The notes beneath the pieces are model-generated. The model ran no database searches. It was not told where the DNA came from and saw only the letters and a list, made by a program, of their open reading frames with translations. From positions 1-27,327 of the forward strand of contig JBHJMP010000203.1 in the NCBI GenBank assembly GCA_043381765.1: 27,327 nucleotides of DNA, read 5' to 3'. Positions 12,672 through 22,506 of the stretch are shown one piece after another (within the stretch, counting starts at the first letter, position 1; the number at the start of each line of letters is the position of its first letter). Made by a program: the position numbers and the translations under genes. The DNA comes from Collodictyon triciliatum (taxonomy: Eukaryota > CRuMs).

Positions 12672-14057
12672 TTAGCACGAGCACGAGCCACCTGCTGATG
12701 AGTTCGTCGGAGGCTTTCCAATATCGATTGTGCTTGAGCCGGTCGTGGTTGATTGGCCAGTTTTTCCAGCTTGAGTCTTTGGGAGTTTTCGTGCTTCATT
12801 TACATGTTTAGAAACTGTGAGTTTTTGTGGCAAAATCTCTTCGATGAAAAAAAAAACTTTTTATCACTACTAAATAAGTCACTGCGAAAATATACCGATT
12901 GCCACAAATAGCTCATTCACATTTGCAGCTGTCTTCGCTGATGTCTCCATGTACATAATTCCATTCTCTTCGGCGCACAACTGAGCTTCCTATAATATAT
13001 AATTATTTTGTGATACTTGTTTTATAGATAAAAAATTGCAACCGGTCATAGTTATATAATGTTGGTGCGATTTCCGCAGGACATGAATTATTTTGATCAT
13101 ATGTTGTTTCAATTCAGCAAGTAATTTTGCAGTTACCTCAGCAGATATCTTGCGTTTATCAGCCAAGTCGGCTTTGTTTCCAACAAGAACAATTACAATA
13201 TTTGCACTTCCTTGGCGTTGAAGTTCCTTGACCCAAGATTTCGCTCTAGCAAAGGTGTCCTAATTTTTTACACGCGTATTTTTCATCATTATTATTTTAT
13301 TATAATATTGAGTCTGACACAGCATGACAATTACGTTCAATTTCTGTTGAAGAAGTACATGATGTCATATATTTAGCGTTATCATTACCTTGTTTGTAAT
13401 GTCGAAAACAACAACGGCTGCTGCTGCGCCGCGGTAGTACATCGGAGCTAAGCTGTGGTATCGTGGATATTTCGATCCAAAAAGAACCAAATTGTTGACG
13501 ATGCATCCCCATGCATTTTTTTTTTTGAAGGAGAGGGTGGATGAGATAGATGAGAGGAAATAGAGCCGTCATCAAATCTAACTTTGATGTAGTGTTGACT
13601 GATAAATTAAATTTACATATTCAAAGAAAAAATTATGAACATATATATCAAAATAATTGTAAGTATATTGATGTGGCAAAAAAAATTGGAGTATGAATCA
13701 TGAAAAAAAAAAAAGTAAAGAGAAAGACTGGTATTTTCTTGTCCTGCGGTGTCCCATATTTCAAATTTCACTGTTGTATCGTTCAGGGGGACGGTCTGCG
13801 TCAAAAAGGCAGCTTTGAAGTTTATGCGATTGTGTGAATAAATGATTAGTGGTCGGGTAATCAGATGGAAGAATAAAGGAATGCATTATTATGAATTTGC
13901 TGATGAAAGTGACAATCCAGAAACCTCCGATTGTGCTTTCTTGAAACTCGAAGAACTGCCCCTTAACGAAACGAAGCACTAGAGATGACTTTCCTACAGC
14001 TGCATCACCCAAGAGAACGAGCTTGAACTGGAGCGTTTTATTTGCTGGGTTGCTCAT
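12672..14057 (-). CDS. RAB5: Rab5 small GTPase (early endosome)
   Basis: Complete six-exon gene, 207 residues: 14057-13925, 13812-13735, 13462-13389, 13259-13137, 12989-12896, 12793-12672 (TAA). Motifs: P-loop GDAAVGKSS, switch [36 protein letters not shown] in switch II, NKAD (G4), ETSAK (G5). The C-terminus SAGGSCSC is a CXC double-geranylgeranylation signal. The effector region is Rab5-specific, so the role should be early endosome fusion and sorting. ATG 14055-14057 gives [17 protein letters not shown]; frame extends slightly upstream without another ATG. Exon 2 to exon 3 is joined by an intron without GT-AG borders (13734-13463), described separately. All other introns are GT-AG. Confidence 0.96.
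13463..13734 (-). other. non-canonical intron of RAB5, fits AT-AC borders
   Basis: 272-nt intron in the codon for the Arg of GQER. On the gene strand the exon ends GGACAAGAAA, the intron begins ATACCAGTC and ends ATATCCAC, and the next exon begins GATACCACAGC. There is no AG near the 3' border, yet the conserved [12 protein letters not shown] is encoded right up to it. Short sequence repeats at the junction allow the cut to slide, but AT-AC is the only placement with a known terminal dinucleotide pair. The 5' end differs from the usual minor-spliceosome ATATCC. Confidence 0.75.
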
Positions 14058-14135
14058 CCTACTCTCCAAAAGCGGGCTTCTTTCCTTTCTTCTTTTTTCC
14101 TCTTCCTGAATGACAATGATATATTAGTAAATGAT

Positions 14136-14261
14136 CATAATCATCATCATCATCATAATAATAATAATAAAATAATAATAATAATAAAATAATAATAATA
14201 TAATAAAATAATAATAATAAAATAATAATAATAATAATAAAATAAAATAATAAATAAATAA
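14136..14261. repeat. compound (CAT)n-(TAA)n-(TAAA)n microsatellite
   Basis: About 125 bp of CAT units, then TAA with interspersed AAAT, ending in TAAATAAATAAATAA. It lies between the RAB5 start and the stop codon of the neighbouring minus-strand gene, so it may fall in the RAB5 promoter or 5' UTR. Confidence 0.93.
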
Positions 14262-14274
14262 ATAAGAAGAACAT

Positions 14275-14552
14275 TCATTTTGTCTTGTTCCGCCTCCGTA
14301 GCTGTAACTGTTTCGTACGAAAAAAAAATAACATGTATACAATGAATAAAATGAAAAAGAGGTAAATCGCCATAAGAAATTTGTCAGGATTGTTGTTGGC
14401 TATGGACAGAGAACGGATTTGTGTGTTGTAACCAACGACAATTGCAGTCCAAGCGTCTATGATTGCGACAAGACCAGCGTGACGATCATAAGACAAGCCG
14501 AAAGAGCGAGTGAAATAGGTAAACAAAAAAACAAAAGAAAAAGAAAAAGAAA

Positions 14553-14584
<32 letters not shown>

Positions 14585-15206
14585 AAAAAAGAAAAAGAAA
14601 AAAAAAAAAAAAAAAAAAAAGAAAAAAAGAAAAAAAGAAAAAAAAGAACAGCGTGCTTTTTCTCTCTATTACGCTTCGATTTCCAACACGTGTCGGGGTG
14701 TGAGTCTGACTCTACAAAGTATTTTACTTTTTTCTGTGTTAAAGCGCACGATCGTCCTTCGGCCAATGCGCCGGTAAAATAGAAATGTTGCTGCAGCCGG
14801 CAATCAGATAGTTCATTTCTGTGGGGTGCATCGCTGCACAAGCGCAGAATTTTTCGTGGAAGGGGTACCAATTCTGCCATTTGACTAAAAAATATGTTAT
14901 ATGATTATTACATAAAATATTGCACAAAGAATCATGAAAACTAAAAAAAAATAGTAATATCGAATATGCCAGTATATATTTTCCACATGTAATTTACATA
15001 ATTGGACATTTAGATGGAAGATCAAATCAAAAAACAAATCCATATCCTGCTCGTCCTTTCACGACCAACAGCCGCATCGCACACTCCAACTATCTCTTGT
15101 CTGCAAGAAACACTCCCACACTATGGCTTGGCACCTTTTCCTTCTCAATCTACTCACCCAAGAACAAAAAAGTTGACCATCCATCAAACTGCCAGGAGCA
15201 AAACAA
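14275..15206 (-). CDS. membrane-anchored protein of unknown family (3' exons)
   Basis: Minus-strand exons 15206-15158, 15100-15070 and 14884-about 14740, then a last exon ending TGA 14275-14277. Phases join the first three: CFAPGSLMDGQLFCSW, TRDSWSVRCG, then WQNWYPFHEKFCACAAMHPT followed by EMNYLIAGCSN. The last exon reads FTRSFGLSYDRHAGLVAIID then AWTAIVVGYNTQIRSLSI, a hydrophobic segment FLMAIYLFFILFIVYMLFFF and a basic tail QLQLRRRNKTK. The alternating strand-like pattern recalls a beta-propeller, which would sit on one side of a membrane with a single C-terminal anchor. I do not recognise the family. The intron between the last two exons ends in a long polypyrimidine tract followed by TTTAC or TTCAC, with no AG. 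A further 5' exon may end at 15366. It is divergent from RP2. Confidence 0.55.
14524..14646. repeat. (AAAAAG)n/poly-A tract (polypyrimidine on gene strand)
   Basis: About 120 bp of A-runs with regular G. On the minus strand it is a polypyrimidine run immediately before the last exon of the membrane protein gene, as expected at an intron 3' end. Confidence 0.9.
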
Positions 15207-15506
15207 CTATTCCCATATAATCTTTCTTTCCTTCTTTTTGTACCTTTTTTTCCCCTTAAACCACAGGTACAACTAGATCTAATCTCTTTTTTTATTTTAC
15301 TCTCTCTCTCCCATTTATCACGAAAAAGAAATGTTTATTCCGCCGAAAATATATAAAGTTATCACCTAGCAGACAAGCCGCCTTATTTTCTAGTGCAGTG
15401 ATGTTGTACTCTCTTTCGACTGATTTCTGTGTTGATCGTTTCTGATTTTCTCTCTGCGTTTGTCCCAAACAACGACCAAAGCTTTGCAAGACTCTTGAAA
15501 CCTACA

Positions 15507-17852
15507 ATGCTGTGCGGGGCTGGCGATTTCTTCACAAGGCTCATCTACGGGCAAACACCGAATCCTCCTCCGCCTACGACTCAGTCTCTTGAGAATGAGC
15601 CGCAAACACAGCAGACCCAACGAAACAGTGGAGCCGTAGAGTCCAACGCAAGTGGCTCCGAGAAAAAGTCTGCTTCGTCTAAGGAGAAAGAAAAAGCGAA
15701 ATCGGGAAGTGCGGCTTCGGCTCCCCCGGAGAAGAAGCAGTACAGTTGGGATAAACCAAGGCCCGACCCAAAGGACTATACTTTCTCCCAGAAGACAGGC
15801 GAGACGCTGATTCGTGAGCCTGGGTTCTATTTCTATTTCTATTTCTATTTCTATTTTGTTGATGATAGAATTATTTTGATAATAGTTAGTTTATTCAGTT
15901 CCTATCATTACTCACAATCAGTTCTTGACTACCTATCTTGTTTTCTAAAAAAATATATATGGTCATGTCTTTATCTTTTAAAGAACCATCGATGGTCTTC
16001 AGTTCATCATCGACCATTGTGAGGGGTGCGACATATTCCTTTTGGACCACATGACACAGGTCACCATTGATCACTGCAATGATTGCAGGATATTTATTGG
16101 GCCGATAGGTGGCAGGTTAGTTCATGATTATTAATGGATACAAATACTACTGATATTAAATATTGTTGATTTTATGTACATTTCTAAACATGTCGTAATT
16201 TTTTTCTTTAGTGTTTATCACGGTTTACATTATTTCCGTACCTTAAAGACTTTTTTCCTCGTCCATTCATTACATAATTGCAGTATATTTATTCGGAATG
16301 TTCAGAACAGTCAAATAATTGTGGCCTGTCAGCAATTTAGGTTTGTAGTGTATATTGTTGATATACTTTGAATCTAATAAAGGGGAATATGCGTATTTGC
16401 AACATCTACATTCAAACTATGATATTGAAGTAAAATAAACCAAAGAATCTCTTGAAGAAACAGTACCATCAAAAGGGATTTTCCACTAGGTCAATATTCC
16501 TCACATAGGATTTTTTTTTTATCTTCTCAGAACTCGTGATTGCAAAGATGTCGATATCAAGTTATATGCCTTGACCCAGCCCATCATCGAGTCATCTGTG
16601 AACATGAGATTTGGCTGCTTTGAATTTCACTATGACTTATTAAGAGGTTTCTCCAAACACTTTTGAATTATTGCACAAACTTTTCGAACGGACAAGATTG
16701 AAGAATAACTTATCGATGTATCGTAATCCAAATAGAGCATTTCAAGAAGTCTCGCTTGAATACATTTATCAACCCATGGAGTAATATCTATGACTTTACC
16801 CCACAGCCAAATAACTGGAGTATATTACCGAAAGTGAAACATACTTTATACACCAATGCGATAAATTGTACCATTTTCTCGTAGCGCACTGTTATAATCC
16901 AGACTGATAAAACTCTGTTTAAGGAAAATACATGAATCTCGACTATCTGCTATGAATATATGTATAATCTTAATTACGATTCAGTAGCAACTTATCTTGC
17001 CTTTCGTACTATTGTGTAAATATCTCAGGGAACAGAATTTAAGTTCAAGAAACTACCTGAACATCTGTGCACACAAGAGAGCGAAAATGTTGTACCACTC
17101 ACATACGGAGACAGAGCGAAACCATCCGACTTTGTAAGTTCTTATGCTATCACTATTATATGAATCGTGTGTTTCAAAGCTCACACCCCCGAGAAATTAT
17201 GAATAGTCTTCATTCATTAAACTTTGCATACGTATATTTTCTCTTGAAACACTGAATTTAAGTGTTGAATTTAATAGAGCGTGTTTGTCCTTTTTATTGA
17301 CAACAACATGGAAGCTATTAAAGACCTCATCGAAGCCGCATCTTCCAATGTATTTATAGATAGAAACCATATCTTTTTTTATATTTTTTTTTATTAGTGA
17401 CTGACAATTATTGATCCATTATATTCACTCGACAATTCATTCACGACTACTGTAAACATAGCCGAATGCCGTGCTTATTCAAACCAAGGAAGCGCCACTC
17501 AAGAAAGAACAAGTCCAATTGATGTTTTCTCGCTCCACGGTGGGCTCACAGAAGGCATTCATCCAATCAGTCACAAGCGGAGGTATTCTCTCCTTCGCTT
17601 ATCCCCGTCATCATTCATTCTAGACTCTGCAACTCTCTTTCTTGAAAACAAAGAAAAACAAAAACATTCATTTGCGGTACAGGCCCAAAGGTTGGACTGG
17701 AATTCAACGGTGCTGATGTCTTGGATGAAATCACGTCCATCACGCAGAGCATCAAGGCCAAGCACAAAGTCGAAATCCATGTCTCGGAGGACTACGACTC
17801 AGCAGACACTGAAATCAGCAACTTCTTTGAGCAAGCAAACATCCGCATGTAA
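15507..17852 (+). CDS. RP2: RP2/XRP2-type Arl3 GTPase-activating protein
   Basis: Complete nine-exon gene, 395 residues: 15507-15823, 15984-16115, 16284-16340, 16531-16646, 16736-16833, 17029-17133, 17278-17349, 17462-17582, 17683-17852 (TAA). All introns are GT-AG with consistent phase. RP2 is the GAP for Arl3 that recycles lipidated ciliary cargo. N-part: low-complexity Ser/Lys/Glu-rich stretch, then KKQYSWDKPRPDPKDYTFSQ. The TBCC beta-helix starts at PGTIDGLQFIIDHCEGCDIF and includes VACQQFRTRDC, retaining both arginines around the GAP arginine finger. The WSNIYDFTPQPNNWSILPK segment is near-identical to the family. A C-terminal NDK-like domain follows (SVFVLFIDNNMEAIKDLIEA; GPKVGLEFNG). 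The first residues are MLCGAGDFF: no Gly at position 2, so the N-myristoylation seen in vertebrate RP2 is absent, though Cys3 could be palmitoylated. Intron 1 has a (TTTCTA)n repeat at 15826-15857. Confidence 0.97.
15826..15857. repeat. (TTTCTA)n hexanucleotide repeat
   Basis: Five TTTCTA units starting three bases into RP2 intron 1, directly behind the GTTCTA donor, so the repeat may have grown out of the splice site itself. Confidence 0.85.
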
Positions 17853-18551
17853 CAAACCCTCCGAAAACTGCCGACTGCTTCCAAGGTGCAAGCCTTCTTC
17901 TACGAGGGCGACTGTACCCTCATGCATGAATAAAACCATTCAAAACGAACAGGCAAAACATCGAGACAAATAAGGGTGCTTGCGCATCATATCCAGGCAT
18001 CCCTACAAACATCAGGAATTCACTTCAGGGCTTCAAACCTAGATATGAGTCCCCATATCACACACAAAGCCAGACGGAAAGTAATATGATGGATGTGTTT
18101 GGTGGTGATTATAGAGATTCATCTATCATTTGCACATGGTCGCGTTATCTCAGTCAAGCAACACATTGCTGGCAGTCCCCTCGCGACTTTGAAAACATCT
18201 TTAATTTATAAAATTCATAAATATATATTCATTTTTTACTCTGGTGTTGGCAAATGCGAGCGTGTCGAATGCTGCTTTTGTAATCACCCAAAACAAGGCC
18301 GTTTGATTCATTTCCTTTTCCAAACCCTATTCTGTTTTCTTTTCTTTTTCCGTCTTATATAGAACAGGCAAGACGTCTGTATTGAGTTTGAACTCTCACC
18401 CCTTAATTACAACAACGATCGTTTCTTTTTTCTTTCCCCTTCTTCCTCATTTCTGCCTTAGAAGCTTCTATTAGAGTTTCTTGCTCCATCGAAGAGTTCC
18501 CGCAAGCTTTTTGTTCTTTCTTTAGTGCCTTTATAATTACTTTTGGAGCCT
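17853..18551. other. intergenic region between RP2 and the second Rab
   Basis: About 700 bp. The right part (18290-18540) is pyrimidine-rich and probably the promoter/5' UTR of the downstream Rab gene. No additional gene is supported; open frames here lack any family resemblance. Confidence 0.55.
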
Positions 18552-18736
18552 ATGGCCGATCACTTTCAACCTATGGAGACTCATCGCTACAAAGTCGTCC
18601 TACTCGGCAGTTCTGGTACGGGTAAGACTTCTGTTTTGATCAGAGGGATGAAGAATCAGTTCCTTTCAACGACAGAAACTACGATCGGAGGTTTGCCCTT
18701 TTCTTCTTTTTCAACTGTTCACCATTTATTTCCTTT

Positions 18737-18781
<45 letters not shown>

Positions 18782-19968
18782 CCTTTTTTTTTTTTTTTTT
18801 TTTTTTTTTTCTTCTTGTTCTATTCTCACCGTTTTTTTTTTTTTTTTAGTCGTCCCTGCTTTCTCATTTTATTTCAGTTTTCGTTTTCCCTCGTACTCAC
18901 ACACGCTTTTCAACTAAAAACCTTTTTGCGCCTTGTTAAATAAACATGTATCAAATGATTATGATTATAATTGTTTTTGTTATTTTGCAGCATCGTTTTT
19001 CAATGTCTCAGTGGTTTGCCAAGGAAAGATTGTAAAGCTGGAGACTTGGGATACTGCTGGCCAAGAAAATACCAGATCGACCTTATTTCTTGCTACTCAA
19101 TATTCAAACTTTCCCTCTTCTCACCTTGTATCATCTACATACAAATCTTAATGTAACATGATTAAATGACCCAAATATTATTTATTATTCCAACATAAAA
19201 CTTCGACAACGACTGTCTCAAAATTCGAAAAAATACGATATTCATTCTTGAGTTCGATGTACTATCGTGGTGCTAGTGTAGCGCTAGTTTTGTTCGACAT
19301 CACATCCCGTGTATGCACCCATTATAATTGAATAAAATAATCCGAATATTGCTGATTGCTTGGAAATATCTTAAATATATATTCTCAATTTCCTCAATAT
19401 TAAATACATACGAATTAGGCCACTTTTGAAAGAGCAAAGCTTTGGATCCAAGAAGTCACCAACCGAATCCCTGATAATATCAGAACCAGTGTCATCTTAG
19501 TCGGTAACAAACTCGACCTTGTTGAAAATCGTGAGGTTTCTAGTGAGGTAATTGAATCGAATCAACACATTCTGATAGGGTGTGACCATGCTCGCATTAT
19601 TTGCTTATCCGTTTTAAACTCCCACGCAGACTGCCATGGAATACGCACACCAGTACGGAATACAGTATATAGAGACATCAGCTCAAACAGGAGAGAATGT
19701 AGCCGAAGTGTTTCTTCTTGCAGGTTAATTTCGATTGTGAATCGCAGTAGCATGATTTTAGTGAGAGTGACCTGATGATTTTATTTTCAAAGTTGAGATA
19801 TATAAATTTATCGCGATATCTTGAGTATTCACAGTATTTTCTAACTATGTCATATTAGCACAAGAATCCATGGCTTCTGGTCGCTCTACACCACCCATTT
19901 CTCGTAACGTTGTGATGATAGCATCTCCAGAGCTTGAGGAACCCAAGGAAGAAAATTGCTCATGCTAG
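18552..19968 (+). CDS. divergent Rab5-like small GTPase
   Basis: Complete six-exon gene, 207 residues: 18552-18690, 18991-19068, 19237-19310, 19419-19547, 19630-19723, 19859-19968 (TAG). Exons 2, 3 and 5 have exactly the same lengths (78, 74, 94 nt) and all intron phases match RAB5 at 12672-14057, so the two are paralogues. Motifs: GSSGTGKTS P-loop, TTIGASFFNV switch [21 protein letters not shown] switch II, NKLD, ETSAQ, C-terminus EEPKEENCSC (CXC prenylation). Switch I and the interswitch differ from Rab5, so effector choice probably differs; a Rab21/22-like endocytic role is a guess. ATG 18552 is chosen as the first in-frame ATG. Intron 2 (19069-19236) lacks GT-AG borders. Intron 1 has a long T tract. 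Confidence 0.93.
18738..18848. repeat. poly-T tracts in Rab intron 1
   Basis: Three T-runs (about 42, 28 and 15 nt) separated by CC and short mixed sequence, inside intron 1 (18691-18990). Length is unreliable. Confidence 0.9.
19069..19236 (+). other. non-canonical intron of Rab5-like gene, fits AT-AC borders
   Basis: 168-nt intron at the same codon position and phase as the odd RAB5 intron. The exon ends GGCCAAGAAA, the intron begins ATACCAGATC and ends TCGAAAAAATAC, and the next exon begins GATATTCATTC, giving GQERYSF. There is no AG at the 3' border. The first seven intron bases are identical to RAB5, and both 3' ends contain TCGAAA shortly before the terminal AC. Confidence 0.75.
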
Positions 19969-20243
19969 GCTAGTTCCAAAAAAAAAAAAAAAGCGAGAGA
20001 AAAGAATTCAAAGTTATGTCTTTGTTCCAACTTACTGGTCATTATTTTCAAGGAGATACCGCTGTGTTGACCTTTCTATACGAATTGATATTCTATGAAA
20101 TTCATTACAAATGCACCTAATCTTGCTTATCCATCTTTGCCCTTTCCTTTTCTTTCCGATACCCACCCTCCCTTTTCTTTTCTCGTGTCCCCTATCTTTA
20201 TCTTTCACATATGTTCTCTTGCTTAACCAGGATCCTATGAACT

Positions 20244-20300
20244 ACCATTCTTATATCCTTTTTTTTTCCTTTATTCGATTCAAAGACCATTCTTATATCC
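20244..20300 (-). mobile_element. 18-nt retroelement tail plus A9, perfect 15-bp target-site duplication
   Basis: ACCATTCTTATATCC occurs at 20244-20258 and 20286-20300, exactly repeated. Between them (20259-20285) the minus strand reads CTTTGAATCGAATAAAGG then nine A. This is only the last 18 nt of the family tail plus poly(A), bounded by a perfect duplication, which is strong evidence of an aborted target-primed reverse-transcription insertion. Confidence 0.88.
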
Positions 20301-20735
20301 CTTAATATATTCATCCTGATAAATACTCAACCTCAGACTCTATCCAAGTAGTTTTTTTTTTTTAAAGAAGACATTATTTTTTAAAAAGGAAATTCAATTC
20401 ATTCATAAACTAAAGAAAATTGGAGCACTCTTTAGCAATTGGAATTGAACATGCATCCTGCATGCACCAACTTTGTTATCTATGGTAACTTAGATGGTAT
20501 CCGGAATATCGTCTTGAAATTTAAAATAATGTAGTTTTCTGAACCTCCTCTTCAAAACAACTGTTTGTATAAACCCAGGCGAACCGAGAAAACAGTGTGT
20601 CCTCTTCCATCGAGGTGTTGCAATTATACCCTTCTTTTTTTATCTTCCTCCCTTCATGACATATGATGTCATTGTGAACTTTGTGTCTCTTTTGCAATTT
20701 GAATTTTATTGACCAACAAGTCAGACGAACTTATT

Positions 20736-20793
20736 ATCGAGCAACTGCCTCATTTGAATCGAATAAAGGAAAAGAAATTGAGCAAGTACCTCA
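20736..20793 (+). mobile_element. 17-nt retroelement tail, imperfect 17-bp flanking repeat
   Basis: Insert 20753-20776 reads TTTGAATCGAATAAAGG then AAAAGAA. The flanks ATCGAGCAACTGCCTCA (20736-20752) and ATTGAGCAAGTACCTCA (20777-20793) match at 14 of 17 positions. This is the only short copy in plus orientation and appears older than the others. Confidence 0.65.
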
Positions 20794-21148
20794 ATAATAT
20801 CATATTTGACGTTTGAAAGACCATAACTCTGAAAAAGTCTACTAATACTCGTCAGCTTGGTGTCTACAAACTTGGATAGGGATTTTGCGCGTGACAGGAT
20901 TTAAACACACTTAGCACAGCCGCATTCATTAACACATGCTTGGGTTTCTTCTGGATGGTTGATCACACATCGATTCAACATCTTACAGAAGAATTATGTT
21001 TGGTATCATTTTACCAGTAATCTTACTCTAGTTTATTGGGAATTTTATGTTGGGAGGTATTTTATCTAATTATAAACAAGAAAGAAAGACTATTCCATAC
21101 TGACGTTGTGGTAGCTGTTCTGATGATTGTTGAAAAGTTTACATCATG

Positions 21149-22506
21149 TCAGATGGAAAAGGGGGTAGTCGCGGTCAACCGAATTAAACGAGACTGCGGT
21201 TTGCGCTCTTTGAAACTGGTCCATTTTTCTTCAAAGAGCTCCAATAAGAACTCGTAAAGGAGGATATCAAGATGGTTCTGCATTTTGATTTTATCGATTT
21301 GCTTTGTGTTCAGTGTTGACAAGACATCCTTGCTGCTTGTGTGATGTATTTTTTTGTGATTTGCTTTGATGGCAGATTCACATTCTTCGTCTGAAACACT
21401 CATCTCGTCGCACACGAGGATGAGTGATTCTATAAATTTATTTTGAAGGACGACAAATGCAAAGTCATTTCTTATGGTTTGCTTCACCCTCTCCAGTAAA
21501 TTATAGTGACCAGTGTCGTAATTTTCGCAAGGGACTGGCCAGCTATCATGCATTCTATCTTGTAGACTGAAATCATTCGGAGCAAGTCCGGACAATATAG
21601 CAAACTGTAGGTTACAATCATAGCCGCGGTCGATCCAATCACTAAGTCGAAGGCCATTCAGGTATTTATACTTTTTCTGCTTTCCCCACACAAAATGGGA
21701 TATATGCCTTTCTATTGGGTCTCGGTAGGTTCCAAAATATGTGTAAATACTTTTTGAGAAGAGGTTGCGATGCAGGCCATAAGCAAAGTGACCAAAAATA
21801 CCATTGTACTTATGTCTGCGGCGAGCGATAATGTAAGGAGTTTGGGCTCTATATCTTGCGTTGAGAGTGACTAACAAGGTGATTTTCTTGTACTTGCAGA
21901 CTGACTGAACCGTGAAAATAAATAAATAAATAAATAAATATTTAATTTTGGTTTTTTTAAATAAAATCATTTTAATTTTTTTTCCTTTATTCGATTCAAA
22001 GTGTAGCGAGGTTATGCCAAAATCATTTTAATTTAATAGGGTAAGTGTAAGTCAAAACTATATCATATTGAATAAAATATCTAATTATCGTTTTCTAGTT
22101 GGAATTATCTGTCAATGGTATAGTATATATAAATAAAAATGGCTTTAAAAGTAATGGTTACCTTGAAAAACTCTCGCACAGATGAACCGGCCGTCTTTGG
22201 TACGTGCACAAACAAATACACGTGGTTGGCATTAGATGTATTTAAGTTTATTCCATGTGTTTGAAGATTTCTAGCACTACATATACCGTCAGGGCAAAGA
22301 AGTTGAGAAAGCGCAGTTGCCTTTGCGTGGCTGAGTTCGTCACACATAACTCCTTGCTGTCGGGTGACAAAGTTCCCAACCTTTCCAGTGTCCCCCAGTG
22401 ATGAAACGGTTGCGTTGTGAAGTAAGATTGTGTGCAACAGAGTCACGGAAAAAAGTGTAGCAACTAAGCACACACCAAACTTGTTGATACTCAATCTTGG
22501 CAGCAT
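21149..22506 (-). CDS. type II membrane sulfotransferase
   Basis: Two exons, 22506-22162 and 21904-21149, joined in phase 0 by a GT-AG intron; 366 residues. N-terminal signal anchor at about residues 10-30 (FGVCLVATLFSVTLLHTILL), then a short stem with NAT and NTS sites, then the PAPS 5'-phosphosulfate loop FVHVPKTAGSSVREFF (about residues 99-114). Exon 2 has GHFAYGLH and the 3'-phosphate-binding motif TYRDPIERHISHF (about residues 174-186). This layout is that of Golgi-resident carbohydrate sulfotransferases of the 2-O/6-O heparan sulfotransferase superfamily, which transfer sulfate from PAPS to a glycan. The acceptor cannot be told. The intron carries a retroelement tail (21979-22018) and a (TAAA)n repeat. 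Confidence 0.85.
21919..21942. repeat. (TAAA)n microsatellite in sulfotransferase intron
   Basis: Six TAAA units, close to the 3' splice site of the intron. On the gene strand they form a TTTA run that may serve as part of the pyrimidine tract. Confidence 0.9.
21963..22034 (-). mobile_element. 5'-truncated retroelement tail with perfect 16-bp target-site duplication
   Basis: AAAATCATTTTAATTT is exactly repeated at 21963-21978 and 22019-22034. The 40-bp insert, on the minus strand, reads GGCATAACCTCGCTACACTT, then TGAATCGAATAAAGG and five A. It matches the 9492-9534 insert over its whole non-A part apart from two or three bases near the 5' end. It lies in the sulfotransferase intron in sense orientation. 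Confidence 0.9.

Larger units (their letters stand above)
19969..21148. other. intergenic region with two retroelement tail scars
   Basis: About 1.2 kb between the stop codons of two convergent genes. Apart from the two short insertions annotated separately (20244-20300 and 20736-20793), I see no gene or RNA. Pyrimidine-rich at 20130-20220. Confidence 0.6.

Noticed and set aside
19547-19570. ATTGAATCGAATCAACAC at the start of a Rab intron as another tail copy
   Set aside because: Matches only the GAATCGAAT core, lacks AATAAA and an A-rich end, and shows no flanking duplication.
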